This document shows, one piece after another, positions 11,424-23,095 of a DNA stretch of 64,000 bases. The stretch lies in contig JAKOGI010000445.1 of the NCBI GenBank assembly GCA_029747015.1, positions 403,501 through 467,500 of the forward strand, given 5' to 3'. The stretch comes from Carnegiea gigantea. Lineage: Eukaryota; Streptophyta; Magnoliopsida; Caryophyllales; Cactaceae. Each line of letters opens with the position of its first letter. Positions within the stretch are counted from its first letter, which is position 1. Made by a program: the position numbers and the translations under genes. The notes under the pieces are model-generated. The model had not been told where the DNA came from. It did no database searches and saw only the letters and a program-made list of their open reading frames with translations.

Positions 11424-12294
11424 TATCAAAAAAGATTGAAAAAAGATTGAAATATATCAGAAGTCAGAACAAAAATGAAGTAAAAATATTAAAAAAAAGA
11501 AGAAGAAAATGAAGAAGAAAAGGGAAGAATTGATGTAATACTAAAAAAAAATGGAAGGACATATCAGAAACAATATTCTGAAACAAAACAAAAAATAATA
11601 TTGATAAAAAAAGAAGAAGAAGAAAGGTAAGAATTGATATAATATTGTGAAGATGGAAGAAAGATCAAGGCAAATAATACTTAAAAAAAGAAAAAAATGA
11701 TGAGGAATGGAAAGAAAGAACTGATCTAACATTGAGAAAAAAAAAAGGACAAAAATCAATATGAGAATAATGAAAGATTACAAACAAATGAACATTGAAG
11801 AACATATCTGGCAGTGAAAGATTAAAAACAAACAAATTGAGATAAGAACAATGAAGATTCAAAGCCCGGATTGAGATGAAGAACAAAAAGCAAAACAATT
11901 TGGGTTGAAGAAGAACCGAAAATACACAAAAAAAAAGTACCAAATGAATATTGAAAAGCAAAAAAACGAAGAACTCGGCAACTAGATCCCGGTTTGGAGC
12001 AAATAAAGAAGTTGAAAAGGAGGTCGGCGAGCAGATTTTGAAGGTGTCTTTCAATGGCCGATGGCAGACAGCGCCTTCCCTCCTTGCAATTAGGGTTTGG
12101 GTAGGGGTTCAAATGATCCCTTGTGAAGATTGGGACTTGACCACCCTTCTCGTGGAGGGGGTTCAAGTTCCTCGAGTTTGGGATGGGATTTGATACGTAG
12201 ATTTGATACCTCTAGGTATCAAGTTCCATCCCCAAAAATCATCACCAACCACTAGGGACTGAAACCCACTCTTTTTTGCTCACCAAACATCTCT
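11424..12294. mobile_element. PIF/Harbinger-like element, truncated copy (arm A)
   Basis: Counterpart of 58,371-59,640. The inner end reads CTCACCAAACATCTC, inverse of the family terminus. The outer end is missing because the Helitron boundary at 11,423 cuts it. The interior is a purine-rich tract (about 11,440-11,950) followed by a segment with CAATTAGGGTTTGGGTAGGG. No transposase is visible. Confidence 0.4.
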
Positions 12295-12607
12295 TGAATC
12301 ATTAATTGACTTTTAAATTTTTTTTAAAAAAAGGGGTTGCTGCTTTAGTCAACCTCAGCACGATCTGTAACTTCCCTGTCTTTGGAGGAATTCTACAACC
12401 ACCGTTGCCCACCACCTATGCCATGAAATTCCCCTATGCCTCTTGCTTCTATTCCCTTCCCATGCCCCACCTTTCTCCAACATGTGTCTCTTTTTCTCTC
12501 TCTCACTTTGTGCAAATGATGCTTGCTCAATGTAGTCCACGTACACGCCATCCCCCATAGACACAAAACCTCTCCCATGGATTTTCTATCTTCAAAGCCA
12601 TTATGAT

Positions 12608-13172
12608 TAGGGGTGTGCAAAACTGATTAACCGGAATTCCGGTTAACCGAAAATAAATTAACTGGTTTTTCGGTTTAAAAAAATTTTGAAATGTAACCGA
12701 GTCAAAAATTTCGATTGATCGTTTTTCGGTTAACCGAAGATTTCGGTTCGTCCAAAACCCAAACCGTAACCGAACCGAAAAAGTCGATTAACCGATTTTT
12801 CGGATCGGTTATCCGACTTTTCTGATCGGTTACCGGTCAACCGTTCACAAATAATAAAAAATGTATACTTTCTTACCTAAATTTTTCATTTTTTTATGTT
12901 TAATTTTTTTTTATAAAAATTAAACTTTGGTGACCATTTATAAATAATAAAAAAGTACACTTTCTCACCAAAATTTTTTATTTTTTATTTATAATTTTTT
13001 AAAAAATAAATTTATTTTCGATTCGGTTAACCGAATTTTCAAATTATCCGAACCGTAACCGAAATTTTTTTCAACCGAACCGATTTTTTTGAAAAATTTG
13101 TTCAGTTAACCAGTTTTTCAGTTCAGTTTTTTTGGTTTTTCGGTTTGGTTTCGGGTTTTTTGCACACCCCTA
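12608..13172. mobile_element. hAT-type MITE, arm A only
   Basis: Ends TAGGGGTGTGCAAAAC and GTTTTTTGCACACCCCTA are mutual inverses. The 8-bp flanks ATTATGAT (12,600-12,607) and ATTTTGAT (13,173-13,180) match at 7 of 8 positions. The interior is full of GGTTAACCGAA-like motifs in both orientations, typical of subterminal arrays in hAT MITEs, and has no coding frame. Arm B lacks the element and reads straight through CATTATGAT at about 58,060, giving an empty site. Confidence 0.88.
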
Positions 13173-13180
13173 ATTTTGAT

Positions 13181-14270
13181 ATCAAGGACTAACGTCAGTG
13201 AAGCTGTCAGTTTTCAAAACCAAGTAAGCAATTCACACATTACCTAATATGTGTATTGTAATTTTCCAATCTAATTTTGTCTGGGGGTTTTGGTTTGGGT
13301 TTTTCAGGGGTCATTTGCCATCTCGCCTTCGGCCTCACTATAAAACATCATAACCTTTATTAACCAGTTATGATTTCCAAGGTTGATCGATAATGGAGTA
13401 ACTATGCCAATGGAAAAATAGAACTTCACTTGATCAACATCTGACGTTTGCTGGTTTATCTTTTGGGTACATGTATTTTATTTTGATATTCGATTTCGAT
13501 TTGTTTGAATGCAGCTACTTCTATAGAAGGAGCAAAAGTTCCATATAAATTTGGGGAGTTAAACTTCAGTTTTGGTAGCTAAAACCTCATTTTTTTTTTT
13601 TCATGGTAATTTCTATTATAACATGTAAATAACTCTCTCTTCTTTCCATGCAGTTTTGAATCCTGCGCTTATTTTGTTACTTTTCAACAATTGACTCTTA
13701 TTGCAAGTGGCTCCTCCATAGAACTCAAAATCTCTTATGTTGCCTCAAGTGGGTTGTATCACTTCTAAACTTTAGTTTGATGAATTCCATTTTTGGAATT
13801 TTTATATTTTGATTTGATTTGATTTGATAATTCAGGGATTATATGATGCTCTCCAATATATGAATTTGTGAGGCTGTTTTGGTCTTTGTTAGCTTTCTTA
13901 GTTCAATGGTTTGAGATTTGATGTAGATCCGTCTACCCCCTCCAAAAAAACACACCAACTAATGCTCGAGTTGTCTTTAATTGTGAGACTTTTTAAAGAT
14001 TTTGATTTGGACGAGTTCTTATGGCATTCTTAGAAGGTTTACATCATTAGCATGCTAGTTTTTTAATACGTGATGTGTTTTATGGAATGAAATCTATTTC
14101 TGCTGTGAAAGCAATATACTGTTTCTTTCTCTCCATTATAAGCCTCCAAAAGTAGCGATGGAAAGTGCCACATGTGCAAATAATAAGAACAGTTTTGCTA
14201 AATTCGATTAAAAGAAAAGATTACACAGATATGATATGAACACAATGTTAAAGTTACGAAATAAACTAAC
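13181..14270. other. Arm sequence, unclassified, no gene
   Basis: Matches arm B 56,978-58,055 in reverse. It contains splice-like TTTTCAG and short frames but no recognisable protein. Its last ~270 bp (from about 14,000) recur as a direct copy at 15,600-15,820, so it belongs to the same AT-rich repeat family as 15,345-18,650. Confidence 0.5.
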
Positions 14271-15326
14271 GGGTAAGGTAGTTTCCACCAAACGGCAATT
14301 ACGACAATTACCGTAAGTCCCACAATGTGCACCATACATTTAGCATGATTGAATATAATCCGTTGATTTTTGTAAGTATTTTTTGAAATTAAAATTATAC
14401 TTCCTAAAATAAATTAAATTTCAATTAATATCTAAAAAATCAATTCACTGTGTCATGCATGAGACTCATCATTCACCTTCGACTAAGCAAAAAAAAGTCT
14501 GAAAGAAATAAATTACCCCCAAAAAAACTTACTCGTCAACTGCCCTCCCTTCCCCTCCCCCGCCCCCCAACCCACAAATTCGGTTAACGCTTGGTAGCCA
14601 CCTGGTTTTTGGGAAGCCCGCCACTCCTCAACCTTCCTCGATCGCCACACTGCATCGACATACATCTACTCTGGCAGGGGCATGCCATCAACTCCCCCTC
14701 CCCCCCGACATGACATCTTTGCGGTGGGTATCCATTTTTGTCAGTTAACGCTCGCCGGAAAAAATGGGATCCCATTTCTGGCAAGAACTAACGCCCATCA
14801 ACACCTCCTCCCCTGTCCCGATGGGCGCCCATCTTTGCTGGCCATCCCTCAGACCTTCTTCCTTGGTGGCCGACGACATCCCAAATCTGAATTTTTGGTG
14901 CCAAGTGCCAGTGACTCATCCGCCGCAAGAGATGGAGATGCAGATAAAGAGCAAGGGAGATTTCTAAGGGTCGTGGTTGGAGTCAACTGAAAGACATCAA
15001 GTCCGACGATGACTCACCGAAAAATATGGAGCTAGTCATCGAAAAATATGGACGCTAGTTGGGGTTCACATACGAGCGAAATGATTTCTTTTTTTTAGGA
15101 GTTTTTATTGACCTTCCAAGGAAACAAGTTTGATAAGCCAAACACGACCTTAAAAAATTATTGTTTAATTAATTTATCAAAATTTGAATAATTCAAAGGA
15201 TTAAATTTTAATACCATTAAAAAACAAAAACTAATGGTGTAGACTAACGATTGCCACATGTACGATCAAGATCGCATGAGTTATGGTAATTTTCGTAATT
15301 GCCATTTGGTGGAAATCTCTATACCC
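14271..15326. mobile_element. MULE-like element with long inverted repeats (arm A copy)
   Basis: The left end starts GGGTAAGGTAGTTTCCACC. The right end, reversed, starts GGGTATAGAGATTTCCACC. Both continue AAA(C/T)GGCAATTACG for about 49 bp of inverted repeat. Long terminal repeats suggest a Mutator-like element, but no 9-bp target duplication is recognisable. The interior (14,530-15,000) is GC-rich and coding-like, whereas everything around it is AT-rich. The longest frames (14,682-14,990) are not conserved in frame with arm B, so I do not call a gene. A Pack-MULE carrying a host fragment is a reasonable reading. Confidence 0.55.
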
Positions 15327-15344
15327 GCACCATAAAATTGGAGA

Positions 15345-18300
15345 TGAGAATATACGACATTGTATTTTAATTATTATAATAAGGTACATGCCAATTTCAT
15401 AAACAAACTATGCCCCGCCTAAAAGGGAATAGCATTATGTTTGTTTCAAGTACTTATTTTAGAAAATATGATTGTGTTGTCATTTACTATTAAATCAAAT
15501 GCATCATTTGTGATAGTTGGACACTTGAACTAGATAGAGAATAAATTTATCCTTAGGTGTGCATATTTCTGGTATTGGGGGTGTTTAGGGAATAATATCG
15601 ATTTTGATGAGTTCTTATGGCATTCTTAGAAGGTTTATTTCATGGATTGAAATTTATTTCTGCTGTGAAAGCAATACATTGTTTCTTTCTCTCCATTATA
15701 AAATTCCAAAAGTAGCGATGGAATATGCCATGTGTGAAAGTAGTAAGCGCAGTTATGCTAAATTCAATTAAAGGAAAAGGTTACATAGATATAGTACGAA
15801 CACAATGTGAAAGGTAAAAAATAAATTCTCAAATTAAAAATGAGGGATTACAATGAAAACCAAAACAAATTATAATCCACAAAGTGAAAATTAAAAAATA
15901 AAGTCTCAAATTAAAAATGAGGGGTTAAGATGAAAATTAAAATAAATTATACTCAACACTAGCTCAGACTCGTACGTTATCCCACAATTAACTTTTTTGG
16001 TTATTATATAATACTTTGAAATTATCACCAAATATTTATTCAGTTAATAAAATGTGGATGAAAAAAATGTATTCCAACTCCAATTAGATTAAGGATCAAA
16101 GCAAAAAAAATTATAAATACAAATAAAGCGTGTAAAGCCTAATAAATGGAAGTATTTTAAAATAAATAAAATAGCTCATGAAAGAGCGTGGTATGCCCTA
16201 TCATACATATATATTAAAAGTTGGATAGAATCAATATATGAGTGCCATGTGTCATGCCACTTAGGATGCCAAATGTAATGCCATGTAGAATTAATTAGCT
16301 ACATAAATATCCATTTATGATTTAAAAAATGCAATGCTATATTTAGTTTAAAAAATGACTTTTTGCATATCTTATATATTTATTAATATACTATAATAAG
16401 ATATTCATTGCATTAATAAAGTAAAAAGGTGGTCCTAAAGTTTGTCCATAAAAATAGATGTTACAGATATTAGAGAATTTTGACAAGACAATAGTAAATA
16501 AATAATTATATTATGAAAACAAAAGGAATTTTAAATGATTTAAAAGGAAAAGAATAAAAGAAACCATAATAACTCAAAAAAATAATAATTATGTTGTTAT
16601 AAAATTATTACTACTATTAAAATTTATACATTTTTATTACTTATTTATATTTAATTGAATTTAAAACAACAATTATAAAGAAAAAAGTTGATCTATTTTA
16701 TCTACTAAAACTTGCCCACAAAAGAAAAGACATTTCATATATTAGATAGTTTTTAAGTAGTAGTAAATAAATAATTATGATACATATATAAAAGGAATTT
16801 AAAATAATTTAATGCAAAAAGAAAAAGAAATAATGATAACTCAAAAAAATAATTATTTTATAATGCAATATCAATTCTTTATTTTAAAGTGACCCAATGT
16901 CATACAGTTGTTACTATTTAGTAATAAAATTTATTCTCCAAAAATATAATCGTTTAACAATGAAAAACTGAGCAAATAAAATAAAAAAATGAGTTCAAAT
17001 TAAGAATAAAAAAGATGTTGTTACAACAACCCAAAAAAAAAAAAAGAATCTAGCAAAGTGTTCAACTTTTGATAATTAAACTGACATATCGATTTATTTT
17101 TACTATTTGAAAAGAAACTATCTATTATGTTATGAATATATTTAAAAAAGTTTGAATTATGTCCTTGTATCGCAAGGGTATAACCCTAGTTATTAACAAA
17201 AATCAATGAACATATACATTATTCGTGATAGTTGAACACTTGGACTAAATAGGCGATAAATTTGTCCCTGGGTACACAAATTTCTAGTATTGGTGGGTGT
17301 TTAGGGAATAATATATTTTCTAATATGCTCCTTTCATGTATGTCATTGCATTATAGTGATTCCAATGCAAATAGTTTTAATCCTAATTCGTGATTTCTTT
17401 TTTTTTTTTTTAAATTGCTATCATTATTTAATTTTTCCTACACTATATTATAGACATAAGGATGTCAACTATTTAGATGGAACCTAGAATTTATGTCGAT
17501 TGAATTAGTGCATTATCTTATTAAAATATCACTAACTATAATATTATGTGGCACTAAGACAAAAAGCTAATAATTCATAGGTTTAATTAAATCATATTAA
17601 ATTTGCAGATGAGAATATACGACATTGTATTTTAGTTATTATAATAATGTACATGCTAATTTCATAACAAATTATTCCACACCTAAAAGGGAATAAAATT
17701 ATGTTTGTTTCAAGCATTTATTTTAGAAAATATGATTGCGTTGTTAGATACGATTTTTTCATTTCATTTTATTTTCTTGTTCCCCAATCCCTTTGGTTTA
17801 TTGCTTAAGACAACCATAGAAGTCATTGCTTTTGTTGATTCTTAAATTTAAATTATTTTAAAGGATGTTAACGTGTATTACTCAATGTAAGGGGAAAACT
17901 TACTTAGTTTTTTGTGAACATGCACAACAAATACTATATCTTTTGCCGTCTACATGATTTATTATTACTGTTTTTTGGGTAGGATAGCAATAGTTTGGTA
18001 TTCTTGATATTACTACAGTTAAAACCATCAACTACAAACATGTTTGTACTCAAAATGACAACATATAAACACTGTAATGGCAGACACAATCTAATAAAAA
18101 ACGAACGTATAAAACTATTCTACAAATGGATACAAAAAATAGTGGTATCTCAAGCATGTAAATTTTGAATTTGTGTCCATTGAATTAGTGCAATACATTA
18201 TTAAAATATCATTAACTATAATATTATGTGACGTTAAGATAGAATGTTATTAATTGGTGAGTTTACTTAACTCACATTAGAATTGGAAATGAGAATACAT

Positions 18301-18650
18301 ATACTTTGAAGAATTATAATTAATTTCAAGAACAATTAAAGTTCTGATATCTTCATTTTACCTTTTTTCTTCATTTAAAAAAATGCATAAAGTTCCTCTA
18401 GATGTGTCAATAGTTTTGATAAATTACATGCATTAAAAGTAATTTCAGTAATACTTACAACGATTCATACCAATTGCAGACAATTGTTACACTAACACAA
18501 CATTCGCAAAACACTTTACTCAAATTAGACATCTTATTTCATGTATTAAGATTTTATGATTACAAAACCGAATAAAAGATATTTCAGAACTATCAATCGA
18601 GAATCTTTTAATTTTACCCATGTTTAATACTTACATAAGTTGTATGTTAT
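15345..18650. repeat. Unclassified AT-rich repeat units flanking LTR1 (arm A)
   Basis: Several diverged copies of one repeat are concatenated here. A block containing AAATTTGTCCC, GTGTTTAGGGAATAATAT and GAGAATATACGACATTG appears at about 15,345-15,600 and again at 17,215-17,840. A weaker copy lies at 18,150-18,310. The same block is at 28,360-28,937 and, inverted, at about 53,150-55,980. A Helitron (16,201-17,189) interrupts it. No reading frame of note. It could be a long-decayed DNA or LTR element. Confidence 0.6.
16201..17189 (+). mobile_element. Non-autonomous Helitron, complete, arm A only
   Basis: The element starts TCATACATATATATTAAAAG and ends with the hairpin CCTTG-TATCG-CAAGG, then GTATAACCCTAG. 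This gives the expected TC start and CTRR end, inserted between A (16,200) and T (17,190) with no target duplication. Arm B carries the uninterrupted site: GGTATGCCC is followed directly by AATTATTAAC in reverse at about 54,275. At 989 bp it has no Rep/helicase coding and would need an autonomous partner. Confidence 0.92.
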
Positions 18651-19255
18651 TGTAAACACTAAAAAAATATTAATATGTGCTACGTTACAAAATAATTTAA
18701 ATTAATTAATTTAACTTAGTCTGAATCAATTGATATAATTATTTAGTCTTAAACGACTATCAAGTCAATGGTCTAATAAAGTCTTAAGTCAATAGACCTA
18801 CAAGATCATCAAGCCACCAGCCCAGCTGACTACCAAGTTATTAATTTAAATAGACTCCCAAGTCATCGGCTCAAGTTCAAGGTCCATCTATCGACCCCGG
18901 AAGGCTATTAATCTGCAAACCCTAAAAGAGAGGGGAGACTCCTCCCTATAAATATAGCCCCACCACCCCAATTTGGGAATAGAAAATTTCTCTCACAGAA
19001 GACCATCTAGAAAGAGACAACAAGCACATCAAAACGTGCCGTTTAATCTAGAAATTGAAGTACACATACTTCGAGATTCAAGCTATTTCGACCCTCCATC
19101 AAGTCACCAACAAGAGATCGAATAAGAGGAGTTTAATTTGTTCATTTGTAACAAAATATTCAGAGATTGCACCCATTTTTATTACAAATACAAAAATTAA
19201 ATATGTTTTATATTTCTTGTCTTAATTCGATTTTGACTTGAAATTTGTGGTTACA
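18651..19255 (+). repeat. LTR1 of a Tat-lineage Ty3/gypsy element (arm A)
   Basis: A 605-bp LTR starts TGTAAACACTAAAAAAAT and ends GGTTACA. It is followed by AATTTCTAGCACGTCCAGCG, whose TAGCACGTCCAGCG part resembles the TGGCACGCCCGGTG-like primer-binding region seen in related Tat elements. A TATAAATATAG promoter-like motif at about 18,950 suggests the U3/R boundary. The copy in arm B (52,222-52,826) has the same length. Confidence 0.8.
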
Positions 19256-19345
19256 AATTTCTAGCACGTCCAGCGTGACCCCTCTATCTCTCATCTCCTT
19301 CTCTTGGACATCTAAAATTTTCAACCAGCTCTTTGTAAGGAAGAT

Positions 19346-20030
19346 ATGGCCACAAGAAGTGCCGCTTCTCTACCTTTGAAGAAGAAATTCGAATCTTTCC
19401 AACAAAGATCCTCCAACTCTGACACCACCTCCAATGAGCAAAGCACTGGAGTGGTGACAAGAAACATGGTGAGGGCTGCAGCAGCCACTATCACAAAAAG
19501 CGCAGTTGCAATTGCATCCTTGCATTTGACCGACAACGTCGAGCCCAACATGCATGACGGAGTTGGTAAAATTCCATATGTTGACACTCTCAAGGGGAAA
19601 TCCATTCAAGAATTGAAGACGAAGCATCAATCTTTATTTTTTTTTGAAGTGAAAGATTGTTACAGTAGCGATTCTTCTACGTCATGACCAAGGAAAGCAC
19701 CCCTTCCACAATCTAATGCTAAATCATCCCCTACAGTTATCATGCATGCTATGATGATAGGAGCTGTTAATTTTAAAGAAGAGTTCGCTAGCATGAAGGC
19801 TACGTTGGAAATGCTCACTATGGAGAGTGAAGAGAAAGACGCACACATCAAATGCTAAGGGGAATATATTGCTAAGTTATTGAAGAAACTAGACAAAGGT
19901 CCACGTGCATCGTCCAATAAAGGCGCAAGTAGTGACGAGGACGAAAAAGGGTTCAATCGAAACGAGGCTTATGAGGATGATGGCGGGTCAAAGAAGGGCA
20001 GCAAGCCATAAAATGACTCATCTCTAGGGG
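19346..20030 (+). pseudogene. Truncated gag N-terminus (arm A, copy 1)
   Basis: The ATG at 19,346 opens MATRSAASLPLKKKFESFQQ and runs to a stop at about 19,685. Homology continues past it (PRKAPLPQSNAKSSPTVIMH, then a Lys/Glu-rich coiled segment) to an abrupt junction near 20,030. This is the N-terminal region of the retroelement's gag, ahead of the conserved gag domain, which is absent here. After the junction the sequence is the middle of the antisense mobile-domain ORF, so an internal deletion has removed gag-C, protease, RT, RNase H, integrase and half of that ORF. Arm B has the same junction. Confidence 0.75.
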
Positions 20031-21010
20031 CAATGAGTCCTTTTTCATCTCCAGCAAGATCAAAAATGCATAAGCGACATGAAAGAAAAGTAGTTAGATA
20101 GGTGCTATCTCTTCTATCAATAAGAATTTCATCAAGTCAACTGTAAGGTTGTAGGCTGAATGTCACCGCAAGGATTATGAGTTGACTTAGGTCGTGATTT
20201 GATAGGACGCGACTTGAAAGAGCTTCACCGCCTCAGGAAGGACTCATGCTTAACTTGTCGCTTGCACAAAGAATTTATCCAGCATTCAGCGCAAACCCCT
20301 TGGTTGTGGGCATTTTCAAGACGGATGTAAGCAACAAACAAGTATCTACATGTGGGCTAGATTAATCTCTGACTGTTCTGATGACATTGATATAATGCAT
20401 CCCGACTAGGTACTACCTCATCATAAAGTTTTTCATAAATAGGGAACGCACCAAGTTTATACAAGTCCCATAAAGATATCGACATTTCTCCGGATATAGT
20501 ATGTAAAGTGTTGGTCTTAGGGCACCAAGCCTCACAAAAGGCGTGATAACATGAGGATCACGATCATAAATGTATAATGAAGCATACACTGCATCAAAGA
20601 GGCAGCAACTCCTCAGTTGGGATTTGAAGCATGAGAGAATGTATTCTACCTACTCCCAATATTTTAGAATGAAAGAGAATTCTTTAAATATCTTTAATGC
20701 TGGCCGCCAACGAACTTCATCGGAAATAATTTTTCGCCCAAGTAACGGGAAAGTGGTGATGGTGTAGCTATTGTCATGGCTGGCACAATGAAGAAGGTAG
20801 ATATCATCATGCATTCTATCTACAGCCAAATAATCAACAGTGATGCGAAGTCAGAACGAGGGATGGTGGGTATCTGCTTAAACTCTGGATGAAGTAAGGA
20901 TGGGTAAACAATAAATGTGCTGACCAGCTCTGCTTTCGTCACTTCATGCTCTACGACAGAAAGATAAATTTTATCTGGTCACTTGTATTCCTTATATTGT
21001 ATCATGATTG
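20031..21010 (-). pseudogene. Antisense plant-mobile-domain ORF, 5' half only (arm A)
   Basis: Reverse-strand counterpart of 29,360-30,340 and of 50,470-51,455. Translation on the minus strand is interrupted by several stops. The preserved peptide order is a region ending in DFASLL and DRTHDDIYLLHS, then later ESTAFDAL-like sequence, i.e. the N-terminal part of the mobile-domain protein. It is cut at 20,030 by the deletion junction with gag. Not expected to be functional. Confidence 0.6.
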
Positions 21011-21174
21011 AGCACCTGTTAAAAAAACAAAAAAACAAGTGCTTAGTTTCGTAAAAAAAGGGGAAAGGAAGTGAAAAAAAAAATTCTTGCAGGTTAGTTT
21101 TCAAGGATATGAAATCCTCTGCAGGCTCATTAGCATGGCTCAATCCTGAGGCGGCACTTTCTATTGGCATGTGC

Positions 21175-21500
21175 GAGGAATTTTTTCTTGAAGTCTAAAG
21201 ACAGAGTCCGATCACCGTCACACACGAGTCTTCAAATGCTACGTCTCGCTGGCATATGCGGAGGCTCTTTCCTTAAGGTCTAAAGACCGAGTTCGATTAT
21301 CCTAGTGCACAGCGAGTCTTCAAGTGCTACACCTGTTGGCTTGTAGAAGGGCTTGTATAAGGGCTCTCTCCTCAAAGTCTACAGACCGAGTCCGATTGCC
21401 CTCACGTACAACGAGTCTTCAAGCACTGGATCCTGCTGGCACATGCAAAGGTTCTCTCCTTAAGGTTTAACAAATCCAGTTCGATAAACCTTGCACACAA
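21175..21500. repeat. ~85-bp tandem repeat in retroelement 3' UTR (arm A)
   Basis: Three to four units, each with the core AAGGTCTAAAGACCGAGTTC (variants at about 21,190, 21,277, 21,376 and 21,462). Spacing is 85-100 bp. The position is between the antisense ORF and the polypurine tract of LTR2. Tat-lineage elements are known for variable tandem repeats in this place. Confidence 0.75.
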
Positions 21501-22555
21501 CAAGTCTTGAAAAGGATCAACCTGTGGATAATTGACCACAATACTAAAAAGAGGGACAGGTTCAATGCTACGATAGCTCATGCAATTCAAAAGAAATATA
21601 TATAAATTTGTTTTTAAGGGCAAAGGAAACTGTGACATACAAGAAAAAAAATAGCAATATATAAATGCATATAAGTTGAATGAAGTACCTTTGGGAACTT
21701 CTTGCTTGAGTATTTGTGATCAGTTGGCTCCAAGAAGCACAAGATTTCTACCAAAAAAATCAATTATTTTTGTGGCTATTCTCAAGTGTTGTTGAAAAAA
21801 AAAAGGGCAGGAACAATAAAATTATAAGATGTGTCGAGTAGAGATTCACTTAGAAAGAAATGAAAAATTGTCAACTCAAGTGCCCAAGAAGCCATGAAAA
21901 AAAAAAAATCGATTAAAAAAAGGAACGAACACGACAACCATTTAAAAAAATAAAATCAATCCAAAAAACAGATGGATACTCCCCTAAAATGCTATGCGAA
22001 TCGTGAATGGGGAAGCACAATCTGCATTCATTAATGAACCATTATGAGGGCGTTTTCTGACACACACACTGAAAAACAAAGAAAAGAGAGACAAGGAAAG
22101 TTGGATGCAACCCACTAAGCAAGCTAGTTAAAAAAAATCCTCAAATTATGCTTTCACACATTACTAATTCATTGAGAATAGAAAAAAAGCACCAGTGAAC
22201 TACTCTTTAATCAAATTTGCTGATGCCAATGCATTAAAAAGGCATGTTGAGCGCATTAAAAAGGAGAGGAAACCTCTTGAAATTTTAAAAAGAAAAGAGG
22301 TAGGAGGCACGCTAGGTTTTTTTGCTTGGATGTGGCAAAAGGAAACTAGGATCATCTAACTGATCAACCAGTTCCAGATTTTGGCAAGTCATGATTATGG
22401 CTAAGTTCCCTTCCCTAAAATGAATTAATAAAAAAAAATCATGGTGACTGGACCTTCTTGAATAATAATTAATAAGCCAAAAATATTTATCGAAACATCA
22501 GTCACGCTTGAACACTCCCAAGTCACTTGTGTGACATAGTCTCGAGGGGGCAATT
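21501..22555. other. Retroelement 3' UTR with polypurine tract (arm A)
   Basis: Non-coding remainder of copy 1 between the tandem repeat and LTR2, matched in reverse by arm B 48,936-50,009. It contains poly-A-like tracts and ends in CTCGAGGGGGCAATT at 22,541-22,555. That is a typical polypurine tract directly before the TG of LTR2 and marks LTR2 as the 3' LTR of copy 1. Confidence 0.65.
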
Positions 22556-23095
22556 TGTAGGCACTAAAAAAATATAAATATGTGGTATGGCACAAAATAA
22601 TTTAAATTAATTAATTTAAGTTAGTCCGAATTAATTGATTTAATTATTTAGGCTCAAATGACTATTAAGTCAACAGTCCAATAAAGTATGAAGTCAATGG
22701 ACCTACAAGATTATCAAGTCGCCAGCCAGTTGACTACCAAGTTATCAATTTAAATAGACTCTCAAGTCATCGGCCCAGGTTCAAGTCCTATTTATCGACT
22801 CAGGAAGGCTATTAATCCGTAAATCCTAGAAGATGGGGGAGACTTCTTCCTATAAATATAGCTCCATCCCCTCATTTGGGGATAGAAAATTTCTCTCATA
22901 GAAGACTAGAAAGAGACAACAAGCACATCAAAACATGTCCTTTACTGTAGAGATTGAAGCACACACACTTGATCGAGACTCAAACTATTTCAGCCCTTCA
23001 TCAAGTCACAAACAAGAGATCAAATTAGAGGAGTTTAAATTATTCATTTGTAACAAAATATTCAGAGATTGTACCCATTTTGATTATAAATACAA
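22556..23095 (+). repeat. LTR2, 3'-truncated (arm A)
   Basis: Starts TGTAGGCACTAAAAAAAT and follows LTR1 closely until ATTATAAATACAAG at about 23,095. It then jumps directly into gag (AAGTGCTACCTCTCTACC), lacking the last ~60 bp of the LTR and the leader. It serves as 3' LTR of copy 1 and 5' LTR of copy 2, so two elements share one LTR. The same deletion is present in arm B (48,397). Confidence 0.75.

Noticed and set aside
14682..14990. 102-codon frame in the MULE-like element
   Set aside because: Arm B has the homologous sequence in another frame with indels, so it is not conserved as a protein, though it may be a captured exon fragment.
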